Source of the DNA: Anaeromyxobacteraceae bacterium
GTDB taxonomy: Bacteria > Myxococcota > Myxococcia > Myxococcales > Anaeromyxobacteraceae
Direction: 5' to 3'
DNA length: 8,184 bases
Assembly: GCA_027349605.1 (NCBI GenBank)
Contig: DAIEMM010000004.1
Location: 1 to 8,184 of the forward strand
The number at the start of each line of letters is the position of its first letter. Positions within the stretch are counted from its first letter, which is position 1. The notes beneath the pieces are model-generated. The model was not told the origin of the DNA. It made no database searches and saw only the letters and a list, made by a program, of their open reading frames with translations. Both the position numbers and the translations under genes were made by a program. Of this stretch, positions 1 to 6,109 are shown piece after piece.

Positions 1-1133
1 GACGCGAAGACGTTGTGGTTCTCGTTGATCAGCCAGGTCAGCTTGGCGATGGCGAAGTAGCGATCCTGGCCGGCGCCGTAGGTCGACTCGGTCCCGGCGA
101 TCGGCTTCATCACGTAGTTGCCGTACTGGTCGAGCAGGAAGCCGTCGTCGCTGCAGGGCTGGCCCGTCGTGCAGGGGAGGCGCTGCTGGTAGTAGCGCTG
201 CCGGGCGGCGTACTGGAGCTGGGGCGCGAAGCCGGCGTAGAACCAGAGCTTGTCCTTCACGATGGGGCCGCCCACCTCGACGCCGAAGTCGGCGTTGTAG
301 CTGCCCTTGTAGGGGGTGGACTGGCTGGCCAGGGCGTAGGCGCTCTGTGTGCCCGGGGTGGACGGCGTGAAGAGGCCCGGCGTCAGGTTGCCCCAGATCG
401 AGCCGTGGAACTCGTTGCCGCCCGACTTGGTGACGCTGTTGATGATGCCGGCCGACGAGTACCCGTACTCGGGCATGAAGGAGCCGACCTTCACGTCGAT
501 CTGGTCGATGAAGTTGGTGAGCAGGTTGGTGCCGAGGGTGCCGAAGCCCGGGTCGGACACGCGGAGGCCGTCGATGATGTAGTTGTTCTCGGGCGAGGTG
601 CCGCCGGCGAAGCTCACGCCGATGCCGTCGTTCTGCGCCGTGGCGGCGATGGTGGCGACCTGCTCGAAGGTGCGGGTCGTCGGCACGCTGGCGAGGAACT
701 CCTTCGACACGATGGTGCCGGCCTCGGCCGATCCGACGTTCACCGCGGGTGCCGTGCCGGTCCTGACGACCTGCTCCTCCATCTGCACCGACTCCGGGAC
801 CATGGCGATGTTGGCGCGCAGGGTGTAGTCGACGCGGAGGTTGATGTCCGTGCGCTCGGCAGGCTTGTAGCCCTGCAGCTGGGCGGAGAGCTTGTAGACA
901 CCGGCAGGCAGCGCCGAGATGGTGTAGCCACCCCGGGCGTCCGTGACCGCCGTCTGCTCACCCTGGAGGGACTTGGAGGTGGCGATGACGAGGGCGCCGG
1001 CGACGGGCTTGCCCGTGGCGGCGTCGTTCACCACACCGACGATGGTACCAGTGGACTGTGCGGCGGCAGACCCGGCGAAGAGAAGCATCGCGACGGGTGC
1101 CACCCACAGGAGGCGCAGCAACTTCTTCCTCAT
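1..1133 (-). CDS. TonB-dependent outer-membrane receptor, Oar-like (partial, N-terminal 377 residues)
   Basis: This is an outer-membrane receptor expected to take up a large or scarce ligand using energy delivered by TonB; the substrate cannot be read from the sequence. Reading starts at ATG 1133-1131, preceded by a GGGAGGA ribosome site, and runs off the left edge, so most of the beta-barrel is missing. A Sec signal peptide is clear: MRKK, a hydrophobic core, and a likely cut after SAAA near residue 25. Residues about 28-112 form a carboxypeptidase-regulatory-like beta-sandwich (GTIVGVV, ATGKPVAGA, TDARGGY, LPAGVYKL, LQGY). EEQVV at 119-123 resembles a TonB box. A plug domain follows (about 131-245) with NNYIIDGLRV and PEYGYSSAGIINSVTKSGGNEFHGS, then the first barrel strands. 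This architecture is that of Oar/SusC-like receptors of Myxococcota, Acidobacteria and Bacteroidetes. It is divergent from a tonB-exbB-exbD-exbD operon, its probable energiser. Confidence 0.93.
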   Translation of the reverse strand, partial: MRKKLLRLLWVAPVAMLLFAGSAAAQSTGTIVGVVNDAATGKPVAGALVIATSKSLQGEQTAVTDARGGYTISALPAGVYKLSAQLQGYKPAERTDINLRVDYTLRANIAMVPESVQMEEQVVRTGTAPAVNVGSAEAGTIVSKEFLASVPTTRTFEQVATIAATAQNDGIGVSFAGGTSPENNYIIDGLRVSDPGFGTLGTNLLTNFIDQIDVKVGSFMPEYGYSSAGIINSVTKSGGNEFHGSIWGNLTPGLFTPSTPGTQSAYALASQSTPYKGSYNADFGVEVGGPIVKDKLWFYAGFAPQLQYAARQRYYQQRLPCTTGQPCSDDGFLLDQYGNYVMKPIAGTESTYGAGQDRYFAIAKLTWLINENHNVFA

Positions 1134-1230
1134 GACTTCCTCCCTAGGAGAGATGCGAGAAGCTGAAGCCAGACGGTGGAGCCAGCTCGAGACCTTTTTT
1201 TAGAAACCCTTTGAGGCCGCCCTGAAACGG

Positions 1231-1253
1231 TCCCGCAACCCAGCGTTGCGGGA
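1231..1253. promoter_or_regulatory. Perfect 9-bp inverted repeat in the receptor leader
   Basis: TCCCGCAAC (1231-1239) and GTTGCGGGA (1245-1253) are exact reverse complements separated by five bases. On the minus strand the element begins about 10 nt downstream of the predicted transcription start of the receptor. It could be a 5'-leader hairpin protecting or controlling the mRNA, or a DNA operator. No T-run follows on the minus strand, so it is not an intrinsic terminator. Confidence 0.55.
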
Positions 1254-1269
1254 TGGCCGAAGTGTGCGA

Positions 1270-1298
1270 TTTCTACGCACCGGGTTGGGGAATGTCAA
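1270..1298 (-). promoter_or_regulatory. Sigma70-type promoter of the TonB-dependent receptor
   Basis: On the minus strand a perfect -35 TTGACA (1298-1293) is followed by a 17-bp spacer and TAGAAA (1275-1270), which matches TATAAT at four of six positions. Transcription would start near 1263, giving a leader of about 130 nt before the ATG at 1133. The AT-rich -10 stands out in very GC-rich DNA. The start site is inferred. Confidence 0.72.
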
Positions 1299-1347
1299 CG
1301 ACCTTGCGCCTGTTTCCAGGCGCGGGCTGCGGCCGCCATCCATACTT

Positions 1348-1366
1348 GCCCGGTGCGTCACCGGGC
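1348..1366. repeat. 7-bp inverted repeat upstream of both divergent promoters
   Basis: GCCCGGT (1348-1354) and ACCGGGC (1360-1366) form a perfect 7-bp dyad around a 5-base centre. It lies upstream of both promoters, a position suited to a shared regulator site, but GC-rich dyads of this size can occur by chance. Confidence 0.35.
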
Positions 1367-1381
1367 CTCGCCGCTCCGAAA

Positions 1382-1406
1382 TGCGGGACTGGAGCCCGAT
1401 CCCGCA
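1382..1406. repeat. TGCGGGA dyad, half-site shared with the 1231-1253 dyad
   Basis: TGCGGGA (1382-1388) and TCCCGCA (1400-1406) form a 7-bp inverted pair with an 11-base centre. The same heptamer pair, in opposite order, makes up the leader dyad at 1231-1253. Four copies of one heptamer within 180 bases suggest a binding site, but this is inference. Confidence 0.35.
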
Positions 1407-1538
1407 CCGGTGGCCGCACCCGGCGCGCGAGCGGGGATGACGACGGAGCGGCCGGGTGTTTTCTCGCCGGCGTCGAACCAGCGAAGTCCCCAGCGGAAGG
1501 GGCGCGAACGGAGCAGTCTGGCGGGCGGTGAGTAGCGG

Positions 1539-1567
1539 TTGACAAGAGTTGAAATGGCCGCTAAAAG
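1539..1567 (+). promoter_or_regulatory. Sigma70-type promoter of the tonB-exbB-exbD-exbD operon
   Basis: A perfect TTGACA (1539-1544), a 17-bp spacer and TAAAAG (1562-1567, four of six to TATAAT) lie upstream of tonB. Transcription is expected near 1574, giving a leader of about 50 nt that begins with a pyrimidine tract (about 1575-1592). Its architecture mirrors the receptor promoter on the other strand. Confidence 0.7.
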
Positions 1568-1613
1568 CCGCCGGTCTTCCCCTTCCCCTTCCGGGCTGAT
1601 TCTCACGTCAAAA

Positions 1614-1617
1614 GAGG
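1614..1617 (+). promoter_or_regulatory. Ribosome binding site of tonB, fixing a GTG start
   Basis: GAGG within an AAAGAGG tract ends 7 nt before GTG 1625. No ATG in this frame gives a plausible N-terminus, and MFDEV resembles the usual MFD... start of myxobacterial TonB proteins. Confidence 0.7.
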
Positions 1618-1624
1618 CCCCGGC

Positions 1625-2356
1625 GTGTTCGACGAAGTCACAAAGACAGAGGGCGGCAAGCGCGTCGCCCGGCGCAGTGCTTTCCTGGCCGGCTCCACGG
1701 TCGTCCAGATCCTGTTCGTCGCCTTCCTCATCGTGGCGGGCGAGCGGATCCGGGCCGCGGTGAAGTCCGAGCCGGTGGTGGACGTGAAGTTCGTCCGCGC
1801 CGCGCCCCCGAAGCCGCCGCCTCCCCCTCCCCCGCCGCCGGCGCGCAAGAAGCCGCCGAGCGACCGGCCGAAGGTCGAGTCGAAGAAGGCCCCGCCCATG
1901 GCGATGATCCAGCCCAAGGACGTGGAGGCCGAGATCAAGCCGCCCGATCCGAACGAGCCGGAGGAAGACTACGGCGACGACTCCGGCGAGGGCGTCGAGG
2001 GCGGCGTGGTAGGCGGCGTCGTGGGCGGCCAGGTGTCCCAGGGCGGCGGCTACGAGGAGGCTCCCCGTTACATGGGCGCCGGCTTCAAGGCCCCCGAGAT
2101 GGCCGACAAGAACTGCTTCCGCGAGAGCTTCCGCCTCCCGCCCGCGCTCGCGGGCTTCGTCCAGGCCGTCACCGTGAAGTTCGCCGTGTACCCCAACGGC
2201 GCGGTCGGCGCCTTCACGGTCATGGGCCAGGTCCCGGACCACCGCATCGCCGACGCCATCCGAAACGCCGTAGCCAACTGCACCTGGAAGCCCGGTACCG
2301 ACGCGCAGGGCAAGCCCGTCGCGATCTACGTCATCATGCCCGTCAAGATGCAGTAG
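1625..2356 (+). CDS. tonB: Energy transducer TonB
   Basis: TonB couples the proton-driven inner-membrane ExbB/ExbD motor to outer-membrane receptors across the periplasm. The 243-residue protein starts at GTG. It has a short basic cytoplasmic N-terminus (KRVARR) and one membrane anchor at about 19-38. A proline-rich stretch with nine consecutive prolines (64-72) is followed by Lys/Pro-rich spacer (to about 110), an acidic stretch, and a GVEGGVVGGVVGG repeat (123-135). The C-terminal TonB domain (about 160-243) shows YPNGAVGAF, a DAIRNAVANCTWKPGTDAQGKPV block and final beta-strand IYVIMPVKM. Cysteines at 164 and 219 bracket this domain and might form a disulfide. It is the first gene of the operon, 39 nt before exbB. 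A TolA-like role is less likely because the C-terminus matches TonB. Confidence 0.9.
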   Translation: MFDEVTKTEGGKRVARRSAFLAGSTVVQILFVAFLIVAGERIRAAVKSEPVVDVKFVRAAPPKPPPPPPPPPARKKPPSDRPKVESKKAPPMAMIQPKDVEAEIKPPDPNEPEEDYGDDSGEGVEGGVVGGVVGGQVSQGGGYEEAPRYMGAGFKAPEMADKNCFRESFRLPPALAGFVQAVTVKFAVYPNGAVGAFTVMGQVPDHRIADAIRNAVANCTWKPGTDAQGKPVAIYVIMPVKMQ

Positions 2357-2395
2357 GGCACTTCCGCTTTCGCCACACGCCAGGAGAACCGCCAG

Positions 2396-3148
2396 ATGTC
2401 CCTTCCCGTGATCGACGTCGTCAACCAGATGGTGCTCGCCGCCGAGCCCGTGATGTCCTTCGACCTCCTGAACATGTGGCGCAGCATGGGCCCGTTCGCG
2501 AAGCTCATCGCGGTCGTGCTCGCCATCATGAGCGTGTGGTCCCTGGCCGTCGCCGTGGAGCGCATCGTGACCTACTCGCGCTCCGGAGCCGCCTCGCGCA
2601 AGTACGCCGCCGAGCTCGCCACGCTGCTCCCGGCCGGCAAGTTCAAGGAGGCGGTGGAGCTGGCCCACACCAAGGAGTTCGCCAAGGGCTACCTGCCCAA
2701 GGTGCTCGGCCTGGCCCTCGAGGAGTACCGGCAAGGCATCGAGTCCCACGGCAAGGACGGCGGCAAGCACGAGATCGGCGAGTTCGACATCGTGGCCGCG
2801 GTGAATCGCGCCATCGACCGCAGCACGCTGCGCACCATCACCGACATGCGCCGCGGCCTGGGCTCGCTCGCCACCATCGGCTCGACCGCCCCCTTCGTCG
2901 GCCTGCTCGGCACGGTGGCCGGCATCATCACCGCCTTCCAAGCCATGGCCGCCACCGGCTCCGGCGGCCTCGGGTCGGTCTCGGCCGGCATCGCCGAGGC
3001 GCTCGTGACCACCGCCTTCGGCCTGCTCGTCGCCATCCCGGCCGTGATGTTCTTCAACTACTTCACCAACCGGGTGGAGGAGATCCAGGTCGACGTCAAC
3101 GACTCCACCACCGAGCTCGTCGACTTCATGATCAAGGAAGGCCGGTAG
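2396..3148 (+). CDS. exbB: ExbB/TolQ/MotA-family proton channel protein
   Basis: This is the pentameric channel subunit of the Ton motor in the inner membrane. An AGGAG site at 2382-2386 precedes ATG 2396. The 250-residue protein has an N-terminal segment, a first membrane helix at about 34-54, a cytoplasmic region (about 58-150), and two further helices at about 157-180 and 198-220. The conserved block RRGLGSLATIGSTAPFVGLLGTVAGII (151-177) is the family signature lining the proton path. GIAEALVTTAFGLLVAIPAV (197-216) is the second. A short lysine-rich insert around 117-124 is unremarkable. Position between tonB and two exbD genes favours ExbB over TolQ, since no tolA, tolB or pal is in view; the families are hard to separate by sequence alone. 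Confidence 0.92.
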   Translation: MSLPVIDVVNQMVLAAEPVMSFDLLNMWRSMGPFAKLIAVVLAIMSVWSLAVAVERIVTYSRSGAASRKYAAELATLLPAGKFKEAVELAHTKEFAKGYLPKVLGLALEEYRQGIESHGKDGGKHEIGEFDIVAAVNRAIDRSTLRTITDMRRGLGSLATIGSTAPFVGLLGTVAGIITAFQAMAATGSGGLGSVSAGIAEALVTTAFGLLVAIPAVMFFNYFTNRVEEIQVDVNDSTTELVDFMIKEGR

Positions 3149-3178
3149 GCCGGCCCGGCCCGCCGAGGGAACTCCGTC

Positions 3179-3613
3179 ATGTCGATGGACGTAGGCAGCA
3201 AGGGCGTCAAGAGCGACATCAACGTCACGCCGCTCGTCGACGTGGTGCTGGTGCTCCTCATCATCTTCATGGTGATCACGCCCATGCTCCAGCGCGGCAA
3301 GGCGGTGACCCTGCCCGACGCCAAGCTGGTGAGCGAGCTGAAGAGCGGCGGTGATCCCATCATCCTCTCGGTGACCCGCGACGGGAAGACCTACGTCGAG
3401 AAGGAGGAGGTCAAGAAGGACCAGCTCGCGCCCGCCCTCGAGGCCGCCATGCAGAAGCTCCCCGGAGCCCCCATCATGTTCAAGGGGGACCGGGACGCCG
3501 ACTACAAGGTGATCCGCGAGGCCATCCTCGAGGTCACCAAGACGCGCATCATGGGCGTGTCGCTCGCGGCCACCCAGCTCAAGGACGAGTCCGACGTGAA
3601 GGGAGCGAAGTAG
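3179..3613 (+). CDS. exbD: ExbD/TolR-family motor protein, first copy
   Basis: ExbD sits inside the ExbB pentamer and carries the protonatable aspartate that drives the motor. GAGGGA (3165-3170) precedes ATG 3179; an ATG two codons later is a possible alternative. The 144-residue protein has a short cytoplasmic N-terminus, DINVTPLVDVVLVLLIIFMV spanning the membrane (helix about 19-37) with the essential Asp at residue 21, and a periplasmic domain (about 45-140) ending in the VTKTRIMGVSLAA block typical of ExbD/TolR. Length is normal for the family. It lies 30 nt after exbB and 2 nt before a second exbD. Confidence 0.92.
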   Translation: MSMDVGSKGVKSDINVTPLVDVVLVLLIIFMVITPMLQRGKAVTLPDAKLVSELKSGGDPIILSVTRDGKTYVEKEEVKKDQLAPALEAAMQKLPGAPIMFKGDRDADYKVIREAILEVTKTRIMGVSLAATQLKDESDVKGAK

Positions 3614-3615
3614 CC

Positions 3616-4092
3616 ATGTCGATGGCGCTAGGTTCCAAGACGCCGATGACCGACATCAACGTCACGCCGCTCATCGACGTGGTGCTGGTGATGCTCATCA
3701 TCTTCATGGTGCTCACCCCGCTCGCCGAGAAGCAGATGTACATGCGCGTGCCGGAGTTCGAGCCCCCCGACACCCAGATCGTGCCGCCCGACGCGGTCCC
3801 GCCGGACCAGATCGTCCTCACCGCGCTCAAGAACGGCCGGGTCCTCCTCAACAAGACGGAGATGTCGGTCCCGGACGCGATGGCGAAGCTCAGGCCGGTC
3901 TACGAGGGCCACCTCTCCAAGGTGCTCTTCTTCAACGCCCAGGACGGCACCCGCTACGAGTTCGCCGTGACGGTCCTCGACGAGGCCCACAAGGCCGGCG
4001 TGAACACCATCGGGATGATGACCGACCCGCCCATGATCGTGGAATCCGTCGAGGGTACCCCGGCCGAGGCTCCCCCGACTCCTCCGCAGTAG
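3616..4092 (+). CDS. exbD: ExbD/TolR-family motor protein, second copy
   Basis: This paralogue starts 2 nt after the stop of the first exbD, with a GGGAG (3601-3605) site lying inside the upstream gene, so translation is probably coupled. The 158-residue protein shares the N-terminal motif: DINVTPLIDVVLVMLIIFMV, again with Asp21. The periplasmic part differs: a PPDTQIVPPDAVPPDQ segment follows the helix, and the C-terminus ends in a Pro/Glu-rich tail (about 146-158). The near-identical DNA around the membrane helix in both copies shows a tandem duplication. The divergent periplasmic domains suggest a heteromeric ExbD pair, a common arrangement in Myxococcota TonB operons. Its stop lies 2 nt from the stop of the convergent pseudouridine synthase gene. 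Confidence 0.9.
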   Translation: MSMALGSKTPMTDINVTPLIDVVLVMLIIFMVLTPLAEKQMYMRVPEFEPPDTQIVPPDAVPPDQIVLTALKNGRVLLNKTEMSVPDAMAKLRPVYEGHLSKVLFFNAQDGTRYEFAVTVLDEAHKAGVNTIGMMTDPPMIVESVEGTPAEAPPTPPQ

Positions 4093-4094
4093 GG

Positions 4095-5039
4095 CTACCC
4101 GGCGTCGCCCTCGAGCCGCTCGAGCGCCGCCGCCAGCTCCGGCGGCAGCGGGCTCTGGACCTCGACGCGCCCCCCCTCCGGGCGCTCGAAGGCGAGCTTC
4201 CATGCGTGGAGGAAGTGGCGCCCGAGCCCGGGCAGCGCGCTGGCCGCCCCTCCGTAGTCGACGTCGCCCGCCACGGGATGCCCCAGGTAGGCCATGTGGG
4301 CCCGGATCTGGTGCATGGCGCCGGTGGGGATGCGCACCTCCAGCAGCGTGTGGTGCGGGAAGGCGTGCGCGACCTCCCATCGGGTCTCGGCCGGTCGTGG
4401 CGCGCCGGCCCGCGACGGGAGCCGGTCGCCGGGACGGAGGTCGGGCACCGGCACCGAGCGGCCTGCACGCTGGGAGAGCGGAACCGAGCAGGCGCCGCCG
4501 GACGAGACCCGCCCGGCCACCAGCGCCAGGTAGACCTTCTCCACCGTGCGGGCGGTGAGCTGGCGCCGCAGTTCCTCCCAGGCCTCGCGGTCCCGGGCGA
4601 AGAGCACGCAGCCGCTGGTGTCGGCGTCGAGGCGGTGGACGGCGCCCCCCTCCCGCGGGTCGTTGGAGGCGTCCGCACACTCGGGGTAGTCGACGGCGAC
4701 GGCGTTGGCGAGCGTTCCGCGCTCCCCGTCTCGCAGGGGATGGGTGGCGACGCCGGCGGGCTTGTCGGCCACCAGCCAGCGATGCGATCCGGCCAGCACG
4801 CGCAGGGGATCCCCGGAATCGGGTACGGGAGCGCCGGCGGGCGCCTCCAGCTCGAGCTCGACGACCATCCCACCCTGGGCCGGGTCGCTGGCGCGCACCC
4901 GGCGGCCACCGACGCGCACCCGCCCCTGGAGGAAGGCGCGCTTGACCGGGGCCCGGCCGACCTCCATGGCGTCGGCGACGGCGCGGTCGAGCCGGCCGGC
5001 CGTGCCTTCCGGCAGGATGACGTGGTGGCGGATCGTCAA
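4095..5039 (-). CDS. RluA-family pseudouridine synthase with S4 domain
   Basis: This enzyme isomerises uridine to pseudouridine in rRNA or tRNA; the RluC/RluD-like layout suggests 23S rRNA but the site cannot be told. The 314-residue protein has an N-terminal S4 RNA-binding region (about 14-60: RLDRAVADAM, VKRAFLQGRVRVGGRRV), then the catalytic domain with DKPAGVATHP (92-101) and the active-site motif HRLDADTSG (135-143), Asp138 being the expected nucleophile. HQIRAHMAYLGHPVAGDVDYGG (243-264) is the conserved C-terminal motif, although the usual TGRTHQ reads TGAMHQ. The start is TTG 5039-5037, with GGGG about 7 nt upstream. No ATG, GTG or other TTG occurs in frame between it and the upstream stop, and the next ATG would remove part of the S4 domain. 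It follows the phosphofructokinase gene by 34 nt. Confidence 0.9.
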   Translation of the reverse strand: MTIRHHVILPEGTAGRLDRAVADAMEVGRAPVKRAFLQGRVRVGGRRVRASDPAQGGMVVELELEAPAGAPVPDSGDPLRVLAGSHRWLVADKPAGVATHPLRDGERGTLANAVAVDYPECADASNDPREGGAVHRLDADTSGCVLFARDREAWEELRRQLTARTVEKVYLALVAGRVSSGGACSVPLSQRAGRSVPVPDLRPGDRLPSRAGAPRPAETRWEVAHAFPHHTLLEVRIPTGAMHQIRAHMAYLGHPVAGDVDYGGAASALPGLGRHFLHAWKLAFERPEGGRVEVQSPLPPELAAALERLEGDAG

Positions 5040-5073
5040 GGTGACCCCGTCAACCGAAGAACACCTCGGCGAT

Positions 5074-6075
5074 CTAGAACAGGGCGGGGTCGATGAGGTG
5101 CAGCTCCTTCGTGGCGTCGGCGAGCGGGACCGGGACGATGTCGTCGCCCCGCAACGCCGCCATGAGCCCGAACCGCCCCTCCTTCACGAGGTCGCAGGCG
5201 AAGACCCCGTAGCGGGTGGCGAGCACCCGGTCGCGGGCCGTGGGGGTGCCCCCGCGCTGGATGTGGCCGAGGACCGTGACCCGGGCCTCGAAGCCGGTCT
5301 CCCGCTCGATCTCCTTCGCCAGATAGGCGCCGATGCCGCCGAGGCGCACGTGTCCGAACTCGTCGAGCACGTCGGAGACCGTGGTCTCCTTGCTGCGGGC
5401 CATCTTGGCCCCCTCGGCCACCACCACGATGGAGAAGTGGCGCCCCCGCTTCTGCCGGGCCCGGATGTGGCGCACCACGTCCTGCAGGTCGATGGGGCGC
5501 TCGGGAACGAGGATCACGTCCGCGCCGCCGGCGATGCCGGAGTGGAGCGCGATGTGGCCGGCATGGCGCCCCATCACCTCGCAGACGATGACGCGGCTGT
5601 GGGCCTCGGCCGTGGAATGGAGCCGGTCGATGGCCTCGGTGGCGATGGTGACGGCGGTGTCGAAGCCGAAGGTGTAGTCGGTTCCGGAGAGGTCGTTGTC
5701 GATGGTCTTCGGAACCCCCACCACGTTCATGCCCAGCCCGTGGAAGCGGGCGGCCACGCCGAGCGTGTCCTCCCCGCCGATGGCCACCACCGCGCCGATG
5801 TGGTGGCGGGCCAGCGCGTCCATGACGATCTTCGGTCCGTCGGGACGCTTGAAGGGATTGGTCCGGGAGGTGCCGAGGATGGTCCCTCCCAGCTGGAGGA
5901 TGCCCGAGGTGTTCTGGCGGGTGACCCGGAAGTGGTCGTCCTCGAGGAGGCCCTTCCACCCGTCGCGCACGCCGGTGAACTCGAAGCCGTGCTGCTCGCC
6001 CCGGCGGACCACGGCGCGGATGACCGCGTTCAAGCCCGGGCAATCTCCTCCCCCGGTGAGGATGGCGACCTTCAC
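5074..6075 (-). CDS. pfkA: 6-phosphofructokinase, PfkA superfamily, probably pyrophosphate-dependent
   Basis: It phosphorylates fructose 6-phosphate to fructose 1,6-bisphosphate in glycolysis, in the cytoplasm. GTG 6075-6073 is chosen because GGAGG lies 8 nt upstream and the protein then begins MKVAILTGGGDCPGLNAVIR, the family's N-terminus; a longer ATG frame from 6135 adds 20 unrelated residues. The 333-residue protein has the nucleotide-site GGGDCPGLN (8-16), GGEDT (100-104), PKTIDNDL (122-129, catalytic Asp126), EVMGRHAGHIALHSGIAGGAD, and C-terminal GHIQRGGTPTARDR. Asp103 and Lys123 occupy positions that are usually both Gly in ATP-using bacterial enzymes and are Asp and Lys in PPi-using ones. 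This predicts a reversible PPi-dependent enzyme (symbol pfp would then apply). That is inference; the fold assignment is secure. It sits between a metallopeptidase-like gene and rluA on one strand. Confidence 0.93.
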   Translation of the reverse strand: MKVAILTGGGDCPGLNAVIRAVVRRGEQHGFEFTGVRDGWKGLLEDDHFRVTRQNTSGILQLGGTILGTSRTNPFKRPDGPKIVMDALARHHIGAVVAIGGEDTLGVAARFHGLGMNVVGVPKTIDNDLSGTDYTFGFDTAVTIATEAIDRLHSTAEAHSRVIVCEVMGRHAGHIALHSGIAGGADVILVPERPIDLQDVVRHIRARQKRGRHFSIVVVAEGAKMARSKETTVSDVLDEFGHVRLGGIGAYLAKEIERETGFEARVTVLGHIQRGGTPTARDRVLATRYGVFACDLVKEGRFGLMAALRGDDIVPVPLADATKELHLIDPALF

Positions 6076-6090
6076 GTGGACGACCTCCGT
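6068..6090 (-). promoter_or_regulatory. Ribosome site deciding the GTG start of the phosphofructokinase gene
   Basis: On the minus strand ACGGAGG is followed 8 nt later by GTG at 6075-6073. This is the only good ribosome site near the conserved N-terminus, so it outweighs the upstream in-frame ATG at 6135, which lies inside the preceding gene. Confidence 0.75.
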
Positions 6091-6109
6091 CTGGATGCTT
6101 CCCCGTCCT

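Larger units (their letters stand above)
1134..1624. other. Divergent intergenic control region between receptor and tonB operon
   Basis: No gene is supported in these 491 bases; short open frames here have no ribosome site or recognisable protein. The stretch holds a promoter for each flanking transcription unit, a receptor leader of roughly 130 nt, a leader of about 50 nt for tonB, and three short dyads (1231-1253, 1348-1366, 1382-1406). A run of seven T (1195-1201) lies in the receptor leader but has no GC hairpin in front of it on either strand, so it is not a terminator. Confidence 0.8.

Noticed and set aside
15..1166. Long plus-strand open frame of 383 codons
   Set aside because: It is antisense to the receptor gene, whose signal peptide, regulatory domain and plug motifs are clear. 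The product is an Ala/Gly/Val/Arg-rich shadow typical of GC-rich DNA.
1195..1201. Run of seven T as an intrinsic terminator
   Set aside because: No GC-rich hairpin precedes it on the plus strand, and on the minus strand it is an A-run inside the receptor leader.
1246..1545. Short open frames in the control region as small genes
   Set aside because: They overlap each other in several frames, lack ribosome sites and recognisable features, and cover the predicted promoters and dyads.
1358..2941. Minus-strand open frame of 527 codons across tonB and exbB
   Set aside because: It is His/Gly/Arg-rich with no recognisable domain and lies opposite two well-supported genes and the control region.
3140..3160. 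GGCCGG-rich self-complementary stretch between exbB and exbD as a regulatory hairpin
   Set aside because: Short GC palindromes are expected at this base composition, there is no U-tract, and the genes appear to be one operon.
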